Positions 1-5,849 of a stretch of DNA of 5,900 nt are shown in pieces (the stretch's first letter is position 1; each line of letters opens with the position of its first letter). The notes under the pieces were generated by a model. That model made no database searches, was not told the origin of the DNA, and worked only from the letters and a program-made list of their open reading frames with translations. The DNA is from Kiritimatiellia bacterium (GTDB taxonomy: Bacteria > Verrucomicrobiota > Kiritimatiellia > RFP12 > UBA1067), in NCBI GenBank assembly GCA_017629455.1, contig JAGBXE010000229.1, forward strand, positions 1 through 5,900, read 5' to 3'. The position numbers and the translations under genes are program-made.

Positions 1-473
1 CAAGAGCGCTCAAGGCGGATATCTTCAACTTGCCCCATCACCACGCCTACGCCAGCTTCGCCAAGCGCGGCAATCGTCTGAGGCACATTGCAAGGCGTTC
101 GTGCTGCAGTTTGGTATGCAAGCGCAATAAGCGCATCGCCTGCTAGGATAGCTGTACTTTCACCAAACTTTTTCCAAACGGTCGGCTTGCCGCGCCTTTC
201 GGTATCGTTATCCATTGAAGGCAGATCGTCATGCACCAATGTATAGTTGTGCAATAGCTCAATTGCTGCTGCGCAGTACCGTGCGTCACGCGCAGTGCCG
301 CCAGCAGCGATTGATGAGGCAAGGCAGATAAGCGGCCTGATGCGTTTGCCGCCAGTGCCGACAGCATAACGCATAGCTTCGAAAAGAATTGAGGGCTGCT
401 CATCAAGACGAGGTAAAACCTCATCAAGAGTCTCTTCGACTATTTTGAGCAGCCCTTCGCGCACAAGATGCAT
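1..473 (-). CDS. ispA: Polyprenyl synthetase, farnesyl diphosphate synthase type (5' part only)
   Basis: Likely condenses isopentenyl diphosphate with allylic diphosphates to make geranyl/farnesyl diphosphate, in the cytoplasm, feeding quinone and undecaprenyl carrier synthesis. About 157 N-terminal residues are present; the C-terminal half, including the second Asp-rich motif, lies beyond the left edge. Visible hallmarks are GGKRIRP (residues 41-47, diphosphate binding), ELLHNYTLVHDD (72-83) and the first Asp-rich motif DDLPSMD (82-88), followed by RRGKPT (93-98) and AILAGDAL (108-115). The DDxxxxD spacing with two residues inserted is typical of bacterial short-chain (type II FPP) enzymes. 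The ATG at 473 overlaps the leuS TAA as TAATG. I see no good Shine-Dalgarno, so translation is probably coupled to leuS. Chain length cannot be fixed from this half; geranylgeranyl diphosphate synthase is the main alternative. Confidence 0.93.
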   Translation of the reverse strand, partial: MHLVREGLLKIVEETLDEVLPRLDEQPSILFEAMRYAVGTGGKRIRPLICLASSIAAGGTARDARYCAAAIELLHNYTLVHDDLPSMDNDTERRGKPTVWKKFGESTAILAGDALIALAYQTAARTPCNVPQTIAALGEAGVGVVMGQVEDIRLERS

Positions 474-3082
474 TAGCGCACCACGAAGTTGACCATGCGC
501 TTTGGCACGGCGATAACTTTTACGACGGTTTTACCTTCAATGATTTTCGCAATGTCGGCATTAGCGCGAGCAGCCGCTTCCATTTCGGCGCAAGATGCTT
601 CAGCCGGTACGCGAATACGACCGCGGAGCTTGCCGAGAACCTGGACTGGAATTTCTATTTCGTCTTCGACGAGAGCCGCCGCGTCGTATTGGGGCCATGG
701 CTCGTAAGCGAGCGAATCATTATGCCCCAAAATCTGCCAGAGTTCTTCGCCGAGATGCGGTGCAAAAGGTGCCAAGCAGAGAACGAATTTCTCAAGCATG
801 ACCTTGGGAAGCGCGCGCGACTCTTTAGCAAAAGCCTCAGCTTCGTTTATGAAGACCATCATCGCGGAGATGCCAGTGTTGAATGCCATCGCTTCAATGT
901 CTTCGCCGACCTTCTTCACCATCGCGTTGAGTGATTTGGCTTCGGCCTTCGTCATTTCGCGATCGGATGCGGCAATGTCCGTAACGATGCGATGAGCGCG
1001 TTTGAGGAAGCGATGTACGCCTTCGACACCTTTTGTGGACCAAGGTTTCACCGCCTGCAGCGGGCCCATGAACATTTCATAGAGCCTGAGCGAATCGGCG
1101 CCATAGTCGCGGATGATGTCATCGGGGTTCACTACGTTCCTTAAAGACTTTGACATCTTTGCGGGGAACTCAACAAGAAGTTCTTTCTCTCCGCCTTCCT
1201 CCGCGCCGTACGGCTTGCCGTCGCGCCATTCAATGCGGTCCATCGGCACGAGAACGCCTCTCGACGTCTTGTACGCCATGCCGAGTATCATGCCTTGGTT
1301 GACAAGGCGTTTGAACGGCTCGGACGTGGGAACGAGGCCGAGATCGAAAAGCACCTTGTGCCAGAATCTTGCGTAGAGCAAATGCAATACCGCGTGTTCC
1401 GCGCCGCCCACGTAAAGGTCGACAGGAAGCCATTTTTCAAGCAGATCCTTGTCGGCGAAACATTTATCGTTCAGGGGATCAATGTAACGAAGGTAGTACC
1501 AGCAACTTCCTGCCCATTGAGGCATGGTGTTGGTCTCACGAACGCCGCGGCGACCCGTCTTTTCGTCGGTCACTTCGACCCATTGCGAGGCCTTTGCCAA
1601 CGGCGGCTCACCTGTTCCTGTAGGCTTGTAGTCGGCAAGCTCAGGAAGGGTAAGTGGGAGATCTTCTTCGGGAACGAGCGATTGCGTGCCGTCTTCCCAA
1701 TGGATAACAGGGAACGGCTCGCCCCAATATCTCTGGCGCGAGAAGAGCCAGTCGCGCAGCTTGTACTGAGTCTTCGCCTTGCATACGCCTTTTTCCTCAA
1801 GGTGCTTGATCATCGCAGGGCGCGCCTCTTCGACCGAGAGACCGTTGAGGAAACTCGAGTTTACCATCACGCCCGAAGCGATGTCTGTAAATGCGGCGTC
1901 GGCGGTATAGGGAACCCGTTCCCCATTCCCGGTTCCCGCTTCCCCATTCCCCGTTCCCCGTTCCCCTTCCTTAGAAACAACCTGGTAAATTGGAAGGCCG
2001 AAGACTTTAGCGAAATCGAAATCGCGCTCATCGTGCGCCGGAACAGCCATAATAGCGCCAGTGCCGTAGCTTGCCAGAACGTAGTCGGAAATGAAAATCG
2101 GCAGCGCTTCGCCGTTGACGGGGTTGATTCCCTCTATTCCGGAAAGTCGAACGCCAGTTTTCTCTTTGTTAAGTTCGGTGCGCTCAAGATCGCTCTTTGA
2201 AGCGGCCTTTGCCTGGTAGGCCTTTATTTCGTCGGCGTTTCCTACCGATCCTTCCTCAAGCCATTTTGCAACGAGAGGATGCTCCGGCGAAAGCACCATG
2301 TACGTCGCGCCAAAAAGCGTGTCGCAGCGCGTCGTGTACACAGTGATAGTATCGTTGGAGCCTGCGGCTGATTTTTTTACCGCGAAATCAACGAGCGCAC
2401 CTTCAGATTTACCAATCCAATTGCGCTGCATTTCCTTGATGCCTTCGGGCCAGTCAAGGTCGTCAAGATCGTTGAGCAGGCGCTCAGCATACTCGGTAAT
2501 CCTGAGCATCCATTGGCGCATGGGCTTACGGATAACAGGGTGGTTGCCGCGTTCGCTGCGCCCATCGATAACTTCTTCGTTAGCTAAAACAGTTCCAAGT
2601 GCCGGGCACCAGTTTACAGGCACTTCAGCTACGTAAGCCAAACCCTTTTCGTAGAGCTTCTCGAAAATCCACTGCGTCCACTTGTAATATTTCGGGTCGG
2701 TCGTGTCTACTTCGCGATCCCAATCGTAGGAAAAACCGAGCGCCTGAATCTGCGAGCGGAAGCGATCGATATTTTTCTTCGTGGTGATTGCGGGGTGTGT
2801 TCCAGTCTCAACGGCATATTGCTCGGCCGGCAGACCAAAGGCGTCCCACCCGATTGGGTGAAGGACGTTAAACCCCTTCATGCGCTTATACCGGCAGAGA
2901 ATATCTGTAGCGGTATAGCCTTCGGGATGGCCTACATGTAGACCAGCCCCAGAAGGGTAGGGAAACATATCGAGGCAGTAGAATTTCTCTCCAGCCCCGT
3001 ATGCATCAGTTTTAAATGTTTTGTCTTTTATCCAACGTTCCCGCCATTTTTTTTCAATGGCGGTGAAATTATATTCACTCAT
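473..3082 (-). CDS. leuS: Leucyl-tRNA synthetase
   Basis: Class I synthetase that charges tRNA-Leu with leucine in the cytoplasm, with post-transfer editing. It is 869 residues, close to the usual bacterial length. The Rossmann-fold signature is [12 protein letters not shown] (41-52, HIGH motif as HVGH). The CP1 editing domain spans about 225-365, with TTRCDT (250-255) and [15 protein letters not shown] (341-353), including the conserved editing Asp. RLRDW-like [14 protein letters not shown] (441-454) returns to the catalytic core, AKMSKS (641-646) is the KMSKS loop, and the anticodon-binding helical region and C-terminal domain (ending [11 protein letters not shown]) follow. The ZN1 module keeps only one Cys ([14 protein letters not shown], then SERGNHPV), so it probably binds no zinc. 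Oddities are the Cys in TTRCDT, where Pro is usual, and a repeat-derived Gly/Thr/Asn/Glu insert at about 372-388. The ATG overlaps plsX TGA (ATGA). A GGAG at 3092-3095, 9 nt upstream and inside plsX, is a plausible ribosome site. Confidence 0.98.
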   Translation of the reverse strand: MSEYNFTAIEKKWRERWIKDKTFKTDAYGAGEKFYCLDMFPYPSGAGLHVGHPEGYTATDILCRYKRMKGFNVLHPIGWDAFGLPAEQYAVETGTHPAITTKKNIDRFRSQIQALGFSYDWDREVDTTDPKYYKWTQWIFEKLYEKGLAYVAEVPVNWCPALGTVLANEEVIDGRSERGNHPVIRKPMRQWMLRITEYAERLLNDLDDLDWPEGIKEMQRNWIGKSEGALVDFAVKKSAAGSNDTITVYTTRCDTLFGATYMVLSPEHPLVAKWLEEGSVGNADEIKAYQAKAASKSDLERTELNKEKTGVRLSGIEGINPVNGEALPIFISDYVLASYGTGAIMAVPAHDERDFDFAKVFGLPIYQVVSKEGERGTGNGEAGTGNGERVPYTADAAFTDIASGVMVNSSFLNGLSVEEARPAMIKHLEEKGVCKAKTQYKLRDWLFSRQRYWGEPFPVIHWEDGTQSLVPEEDLPLTLPELADYKPTGTGEPPLAKASQWVEVTDEKTGRRGVRETNTMPQWAGSCWYYLRYIDPLNDKCFADKDLLEKWLPVDLYVGGAEHAVLHLLYARFWHKVLFDLGLVPTSEPFKRLVNQGMILGMAYKTSRGVLVPMDRIEWRDGKPYGAEEGGEKELLVEFPAKMSKSLRNVVNPDDIIRDYGADSLRLYEMFMGPLQAVKPWSTKGVEGVHRFLKRAHRIVTDIAASDREMTKAEAKSLNAMVKKVGEDIEAMAFNTGISAMMVFINEAEAFAKESRALPKVMLEKFVLCLAPFAPHLGEELWQILGHNDSLAYEPWPQYDAAALVEDEIEIPVQVLGKLRGRIRVPAEASCAEMEAAARANADIAKIIEGKTVVKVIAVPKRMVNFVVR
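1918..1966. repeat. 7-bp tandem repeat inside leuS
   Basis: Seven consecutive 7-bp units read NTTCCCS on the plus strand (GGGGAAY-like on the coding strand): GTTCCCC, ATTCCCG, GTTCCCG, CTTCCCC, ATTCCCC, GTTCCCC, GTTCCCC. Because 7 is not a multiple of 3, three units make one 21-bp, 7-residue coding period, seen as [17 protein letters not shown] at residues 373-389 of LeuRS. The reading frame stays open. The insert falls in the linker just after the editing domain (after [12 protein letters not shown]) and before the [17 protein letters not shown] segment, where an added hydrophilic loop should be tolerated. Confidence 0.93.
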
Positions 3083-4137
3083 GCCTTCTTTCTCCGCTCC
3101 TCGTCATAAGCGGCTATCGCCTTGGCGATTTGGCCGGAGGCATCGTTTGTTGCAGCCGCAACACCTGCCTTTACCGCGTAGTATATCGCCTTACTTGAGG
3201 AACTGCCGTGGGTTATTATTACAGCGCCTGGTACGCCCAGAAGTGGCGCGCCGCCATAAACTTCAGGGTCCATCTGCTTTTTAAGCGCACTGAAAGCCCC
3301 CTTAAGGAGAAGTGCGCCGAATATTCTTAGAGGACCTCTAAAACATTCGCGCTTGAGCCAATAACCGATGGCACGCGCGATAGATTCGGTTGTTTTGAGT
3401 ACAACATTGCCAACGAACCCGTCGCACACGGCAACATCAATCTGACCTTTGAATAGATCGTGGCCTTCGATGTTTCCGACAAAGTTGAGATCCTTCGCCG
3501 CCTTTAATTGCGGGAATGTCTCTTTTGTCATTTCGTTGCCTTTGCAGTCTTCCGTGCCGATTGAGATAAGCCCAACCGTTGGAGTTGTGCGCCCAAGCAC
3601 AGCGTGCGAGTAGGCGTTGCCCATAAGGGCAAACTGCACAAGCCAATCTGGGTGGCAGTCCATATTCGCGCCGGCATCAAGCAATAGAAGCGGACGGCGC
3701 GGGATGCGCGTAGGGAGGATGGTTGCAATTGCTGGACGCTTTACTCCCGGTATGCGCCCGAGATTCAAGATGGCGCTAGTGGCTACCGCACCTGAATTGC
3801 CCGCCGACACAAACGCATCAGCGCGACCTTCTTTTACTAGGCGCATAGCAACGTTAATTGAGCAGTCTTTCTTTTTCCTGACTGCATCAACTGGAGTTTC
3901 GTCCATTTCTGCCACGTCTGGGGCGTGCACGATTTCGAGCAACCCCTTTTCGATGGCGGATTGCGCAGATTTGCGCAAATCTTTCGGCAGGTTGTCAAGC
4001 TCCTTCTGAATAGGGGCAAGCTGCCCTACGAGAAGAATCTTGACATCCGGTACGCCGCAAGCGGCCTGTACGCCGCCAATGACGATTTGATTGGGGGCAT
4101 AATCGCCCCCCATGGCGTCAAGAGCGATCCGTGTCAC
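3079..4137 (-). CDS. plsX: Phosphate acyltransferase PlsX
   Basis: Converts acyl-ACP and phosphate to acyl-phosphate, the donor PlsY uses to acylate glycerol-3-phosphate at the start of phospholipid synthesis; a soluble, membrane-associated enzyme. It is 352 residues, normal for the family. Family hallmarks run in order: [13 protein letters not shown] (3-15), SAGNSGA (111-117), LLLDAGAN (151-158), [10 protein letters not shown] (193-202), [18 protein letters not shown] (235-252), [11 protein letters not shown] (294-304) and HGSSSS (310-315). The start is a GTG at 4137; it puts the conserved IALDAMGG at residue 4 and has a perfect AGGAGG 8 nt upstream. It lies 32 nt after rpmF and overlaps leuS by 4 nt. 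Finding rpmF directly upstream is the classic context; leuS directly downstream, in place of fabH/fabD, is not. Confidence 0.98.
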   Translation of the reverse strand: MTRIALDAMGGDYAPNQIVIGGVQAACGVPDVKILLVGQLAPIQKELDNLPKDLRKSAQSAIEKGLLEIVHAPDVAEMDETPVDAVRKKKDCSINVAMRLVKEGRADAFVSAGNSGAVATSAILNLGRIPGVKRPAIATILPTRIPRRPLLLLDAGANMDCHPDWLVQFALMGNAYSHAVLGRTTPTVGLISIGTEDCKGNEMTKETFPQLKAAKDLNFVGNIEGHDLFKGQIDVAVCDGFVGNVVLKTTESIARAIGYWLKRECFRGPLRIFGALLLKGAFSALKKQMDPEVYGGAPLLGVPGAVIITHGSSSSKAIYYAVKAGVAAATNDASGQIAKAIAAYDEERRKKA

Positions 4138-4145
4138 TTCAAACG

Positions 4146-4151
4146 CCTCCT
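4146..4151 (-). promoter_or_regulatory. Shine-Dalgarno of plsX
   Basis: CCTCCT on the plus strand, read as AGGAGG on the coding strand, lies 8 nt before the GTG start. It settles the non-ATG start of plsX: the next in-frame ATG is within the conserved DAMGGD motif and would delete it. Confidence 0.9.
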
Positions 4152-4169
4152 GAATTGTTTGTGGGTGTG

Positions 4170-4364
4170 TTATTCCGCTGCGGCGGCCTTGGCCGCAACA
4201 ACCTTACGCCCTTTATACATGCCGCAAGACGGGCATGCGCGGTGCGAGCGAACTGCTTCGCCGCAATTCGGGCACTTGCCAAGCTGCGCGAGAATCGGTT
4301 TCTCGAGAGACGCAACACGCTCGCGTTTACGACGCTTGGACACTCTGTTCTTCGGACTTGCCAT
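4170..4364 (-). CDS. rpmF: 50S ribosomal protein L32
   Basis: Small zinc-ribbon protein of the large ribosomal subunit, near the peptidyl transferase/exit-tunnel side. It is 64 residues, typical for L32. The N-terminus MASPKNRVSKRRKRER matches the bL32 MAVPKxxxSKxxxxxR pattern. The zinc ribbon is CPNC (31-34) and CPSC (44-47), so this is the zinc-binding (C+) form and not the cysteine-free paralogue made under zinc limitation. The Ala-rich tail KAAAAE is a lineage-specific extension. It has a 12-nt gap from the DUF177 gene and a strong AAGGAG Shine-Dalgarno 8 nt before the ATG. Confidence 0.97.
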   Translation of the reverse strand: MASPKNRVSKRRKRERVASLEKPILAQLGKCPNCGEAVRSHRACPSCGMYKGRKVVAAKAAAAE

Positions 4365-4372
4365 GTTCTCTT

Positions 4373-4378
4373 CTCCTT
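4373..4378 (-). promoter_or_regulatory. Shine-Dalgarno of rpmF overlapping the DUF177 stop
   Basis: CTCCTT on the plus strand, AAGGAG on the coding strand, with an 8-nt spacer. It overlaps the TAA stop of the upstream DUF177 gene (4377-4379), so terminating ribosomes sit directly on the rpmF initiation region. Translational coupling is likely. Confidence 0.85.
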
Positions 4379-4835
4379 ACCCTTCTTTGTTGCCTTTCGG
4401 CCCGTTTGAGGCGAAAAGCGCATTAAGCGCATCCCACCTGCCGTCTACCGGAGCTCCCCCTGTTTGTTCGATGCCAGGGCAGTCTTCGGAGCAGACCGGG
4501 TACGACGATAAAGTGAGTATTATACTCTCTCTTGCGTCTTCCGTCAAATCGACCACTGGTGATTTTTCGTCGATCTGGCATGAAAACACGAAATCGTCTA
4601 CTTTGACAGTATCGTCAAATTCTTGCCCGCAACGCGAGCATACGAGGGTGAAATCCTGTTCAAGATGCCCCTTGACGAGCAGTTCGCCCGCAATAGCCTG
4701 TGCTCGCAATGAATAGCGAACACCGCCAAACGGTTTAACTAGCCGCTCGTGGATATCTACGCAATCAACCTCGCCGGAGATATTTTCCCCGCCGTCGGCT
4801 AAGCGTGATGCATCTATAAGCAGTTTTTCTTCCAT
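4377..4835 (-). CDS. yceD: DUF177/YceD family protein (23S rRNA accumulation protein homologue)
   Basis: 152 residues. In E. coli the DUF177 protein YceD is encoded just upstream of rpmF and is linked to 23S rRNA accumulation; plant and bacterial homologues act in large-subunit biogenesis. The sequence shows LLIDASRL near the start (5-12), a Cys pair CSRCGQEF (66-73) after a beta-rich region, an acidic stretch, a second Cys pair CSEDC (115-119), and the family's C-terminal DxRWxxL block as VDGRWDALNAL (130-140). The four Cys could form a metal site, as inferred for other members. Synteny with rpmF and plsX strongly supports the call. The start at 4835 is supported because it places LLIDASRL where family members begin, and because a promoter -10 lies only 8 nt upstream, leaving no room for an earlier start. 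It is the first gene of the operon. Confidence 0.92.
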   Translation of the reverse strand: MEEKLLIDASRLADGGENISGEVDCVDIHERLVKPFGGVRYSLRAQAIAGELLVKGHLEQDFTLVCSRCGQEFDDTVKVDDFVFSCQIDEKSPVVDLTEDARESIILTLSSYPVCSEDCPGIEQTGGAPVDGRWDALNALFASNGPKGNKEG

Positions 4836-4843
4836 CGCCGCGT

Positions 4844-4852
4844 ATTATACCA
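4844..4852 (-). promoter_or_regulatory. Extended -10 promoter of the yceD-rpmF-plsX-leuS-ispA operon
   Basis: On the minus strand the sequence is TGGTATAAT, a perfect TATAAT with the TGn extension. No good -35 is seen at 16-18 bp spacing (CAACCA at 17 bp), as expected for an extended -10 promoter. With a usual 6-7 nt from the -10 to the start site, transcription would begin about 4836-4837, at or next to the ATG at 4835. The start site is inferred. Confidence 0.72.
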
Positions 4853-4870
4853 TATAAGTGCTTAAATGGT

Positions 4871-4920
4871 TGTAACGGATGCTCAAGACGGAGAAAAAGA
4901 CCGTTTAAACATCCGTTACA
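4871..4920. repeat. 11-bp perfect inverted repeat upstream of the operon promoter
   Basis: Left arm TGTAACGGATG (4871-4881) and right arm CATCCGTTACA (4910-4920) are perfect reverse complements separated by 28 nt. Inside, ACGG (4888-4891) can pair with CCGT (4901-4904), and an 8-bp palindrome GTTTAAAC (4903-4910) overlaps the right arm. It lies between the stop of the exported-protein gene (4936) and the operon -10; the left arm touches the nominal -35 position. In either direction there is no clean U-run after the stem (minus: ACCATTTAAG; plus: TGTACTTTTC). So it may be an atypical terminator for the gene at 4936-5391 or a binding site acting on the operon promoter. Confidence 0.75.
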
Positions 4921-4935
4921 TGTACTTTTCGCTTA

Positions 4936-5391
4936 TTACTCGAAAAGTGACTTATCGAGGTTGATGAACGGAAATACTGGCAAGAAGCCGTTCTTGTTGA
5001 AGTTAAGAAGCCCCAACTGAACCTTTGAAGAGTCGGCTACGCTTATAAATCCCATCGTGAAGACCGACTTCTTGGCAATGTTGAGGAAACCAAGCTGGAC
5101 ACAAGGAGTGCCGCCATTGTTAAACCAGGGGGCAAGCTGAAGAATGCCGGTCATCTTCGAATTGTTGATGCCCATGAAAGCCCATTGCACGCCTTCGACT
5201 TCAGGAGAAGCGCTGTAGATGAGCGAAAGTTCCAGGCATTCGACAGAAGCGCACTTTGAGCCCAAGCCGAACGAAAGGTCGACAGAACGGTTCTTGTTGT
5301 CGCTGTCGCACCACCAGCTCCACGAGACATCATCGGCATTGGCGGCGAATGTGCAAGCGGCAACTGCAAGCATAATGATAATTTTCTTCAT
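4936..5391 (-). CDS. Small exported protein with LA_2272-like surface repeats
   Basis: 151 residues; function unknown. The N-terminus MKKIIIMLAVAACTFAANA is a signal peptide: Lys-Lys, a hydrophobic core, and an ANA cleavage site after residue 19. VAAC at 10-13 also fits a minimal lipobox, so a lipoprotein cannot be excluded. From about residue 67 there are degenerate repeats built on VQxGxxN: GVQWAFMGIN (67-76), GILQLAPWFNN (82-92), VQLGFLNIAKK (98-108), FTMGFISVAD (111-120), VQLGLLNFNKNG (124-135). The last three start 13 residues apart. This pattern resembles proteins annotated as LA_2272 family surface repeat-containing, known in PVC and Bacteroidota gut bacteria; the match is by recall. 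Such repeats suggest a beta-strand-rich envelope or surface protein. It ends FPFINLDKSLFE, typical of these short members. The ATG at 5391 has AAGGA (5398-5402) 6 nt upstream. It is transcribed separately from the downstream operon. Confidence 0.82.
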   Translation of the reverse strand: MKKIIIMLAVAACTFAANADDVSWSWWCDSDNKNRSVDLSFGLGSKCASVECLELSLIYSASPEVEGVQWAFMGINNSKMTGILQLAPWFNNGGTPCVQLGFLNIAKKSVFTMGFISVADSSKVQLGLLNFNKNGFLPVFPFINLDKSLFE

Positions 5392-5459
5392 GATTTTCCT
5401 TTCCTTATTTTTATTGATTTACCGTAGATTTTAGTCTGTAACCTTTTTTAGTTCGCGGG

Positions 5460-5468
5460 ATTATATCA
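5460..5468 (-). promoter_or_regulatory. Extended -10 promoter for the exported-protein gene
   Basis: Minus-strand TGATATAAT: a perfect TATAAT preceded by TGn. No convincing -35 at 17 bp (GCATGC). The inferred start near 5453 gives a leader of about 62 nt before the ATG at 5391. A second, weaker TAAAAT lies at 5428-5433. Confidence 0.55.
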
Positions 5469-5561
5469 AATTTGGAGCCGTGGCATGCAAACATCAATAA
5501 ACGATTGGTTAGGGCTCCGAAAATGTATTTCCTTAAGGGGTCGCGTGATCCTACAAGAGGT

Positions 5562-5593
5562 AAAGTTCCTAAACTCCCAATCTCCTAAACTCC
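5562..5593. repeat. 8-bp-period tandem repeat
   Basis: Four contiguous 8-bp units on the plus strand fit NAANYTCC: AAAGTTCC, TAAACTCC, CAATCTCC, TAAACTCC. As a result TCCTAAACTCC occurs exactly twice, 16 bp apart (5567-5577, 5583-5593). On the minus strand it reads as purine-rich GGAGTTTA units, similar in style to the GGGGAAY units inside leuS. Confidence 0.7.
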
Positions 5594-5613
5594 AAGAAGC
5601 GAAAGCAAATAAA

Positions 5614-5653
5614 TTAAACCTAGAACCAGCTCTACTGCTGAATCTAGGTTTAA
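5614..5653. repeat. Strong hairpin: 11-bp perfect stem plus inner 4-bp stem
   Basis: TTAAACCTAGA (5614-5624) and TCTAGGTTTAA (5643-5653) are perfect reverse complements. Inside, after a 2x2 internal loop, CAGC (5627-5630) pairs with GCTG (5637-5640) around a 6-nt loop. On the minus strand the stem is followed by TTTATTTGCTTTC, a loose U-rich tail, so it could terminate leftward transcripts, but no leftward gene is visible to its right. On the plus strand the following CTTTCG is not terminator-like. It may be an RNA structure, a protein site or a relic of a mobile element. Confidence 0.8.
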
Positions 5654-5683
5654 CTTTCGAGCCTATCATTAACGACGTAAAAA

Positions 5684-5692
5684 TGATATAAT
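5684..5692 (+). promoter_or_regulatory. Extended -10 promoter for the nucleotidyltransferase region
   Basis: Plus-strand TGATATAAT, identical to the leftward element at 5460-5468. No clear -35 (TATCAT at 17 bp). The inferred start near 5699 lies about 25 nt before the ATG at 5724. Confidence 0.55.
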
Positions 5693-5723
5693 AAATGCGT
5701 TTTAAGGATGAATTACTACTAGT

Positions 5724-5840
5724 ATGTGCATCTTAGATGTGATACGTGCGAAACGTGAAGAAATTTACGCTTTCGCAAGGGCACTCAACGCCGAAAAGCT
5801 TTGGGTGTTCGGTTCGTGTGCACGGGATGATGAGTAGTAG
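5724..5840 (+). pseudogene. Truncated minimal nucleotidyltransferase (MNT) N-terminus
   Basis: The 37 residues MCILDVIRAKREEIYAFARA, then LNAEKLWVFGSCARDDE, match the N-terminus of small MNT-domain proteins: an amphipathic helix, then the strand leading to the catalytic GSxxR motif (GSCAR, 30-34). Intact members continue within a few residues to a conserved SDxD metal-binding pair and total about 100 residues; they are usually the antitoxin or AMP-transferase partner of a HEPN toxin. Here two consecutive TAG codons (5835-5840) end the frame before that Asp pair, so the fragment cannot be catalytic as it stands. No ribosome site is well placed: AAGGA at 5704-5708 is 15 nt from the ATG. The frame stays open after the stops with EHDM at the place of ESDI, which hints at decay of a once-complete gene; an independent new start at 5850 is the alternative. 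Confidence 0.6.
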
Positions 5841-5843
5841 GAG
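5839..5843 (+). promoter_or_regulatory. Shine-Dalgarno for the reading frame starting at 5850
   Basis: AGGAG overlapping the second TAG, 6 nt before the ATG at 5850. It is better placed than anything before the ATG at 5724 and is the main argument that 5850 is a genuine start. Confidence 0.5.
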
Positions 5844-5849
5844 CACGAT

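Larger units (their letters stand above)
5392..5723. other. Divergent intergenic region, no convincing gene
   Basis: About 330 bases lie between the leftward exported-protein gene and the rightward nucleotidyltransferase remnant. It contains two oppositely oriented extended -10 elements (5460-5468 minus, 5684-5692 plus), a short tandem repeat (5562-5593) and a strong hairpin (5614-5653). A weak 6-bp inverted repeat, GGAGCC (5474-5479) with GGCTCC (5513-5518), lies upstream of the leftward -10. Short open frames exist on both strands but have no ribosome sites or recognisable protein character. Confidence 0.6.

Noticed and set aside
143..427. A 94-codon minus-strand frame with a hydrophobic start
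   Set aside because: It overlaps the ispA coding frame in another phase; the ispA frame carries clear family motifs.
1295..2200. A 301-codon open frame on the plus strand
   Set aside because: It is fully antisense to leuS, whose protein is unmistakable. Its translation shows no domain character and it has no ribosome site; it reflects codon bias of leuS.
4183..4196. GCGGCC-TT-GGCCGC palindrome at the end of rpmF
   Set aside because: The loop is only two bases and no U-run follows; it arises from alanine codons in the rpmF tail.
3925..4716. A 263-codon open frame on the plus strand
   Set aside because: It runs antisense across plsX, rpmF and DUF177 and their gaps, all of which are well-supported genes.
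5219..5434. Plus-strand frame ending in a hydrophobic segment
   Set aside because: The hydrophobic part is the antisense of a signal peptide and an A/T-rich leader; no ribosome site.
5610..5660. tRNA-like string (GTAGAGC and GGTTCTA on the minus strand)
   Set aside because: No acceptor stem, anticodon arm or T-arm can be formed; the bases are fully used by the simple hairpin.
5466..5669. A 67-codon minus-strand frame in the intergenic region
   Set aside because: It is translated from the tandem repeat and hairpin, lacks a Shine-Dalgarno and overlaps the leftward promoter; its composition is not protein-like.
5708..5722. Four-codon open frame (MNYY) ending one base before the MNT ATG
   Set aside because: No ribosome site spacing and no amino acid pattern of a leader peptide; probably chance.
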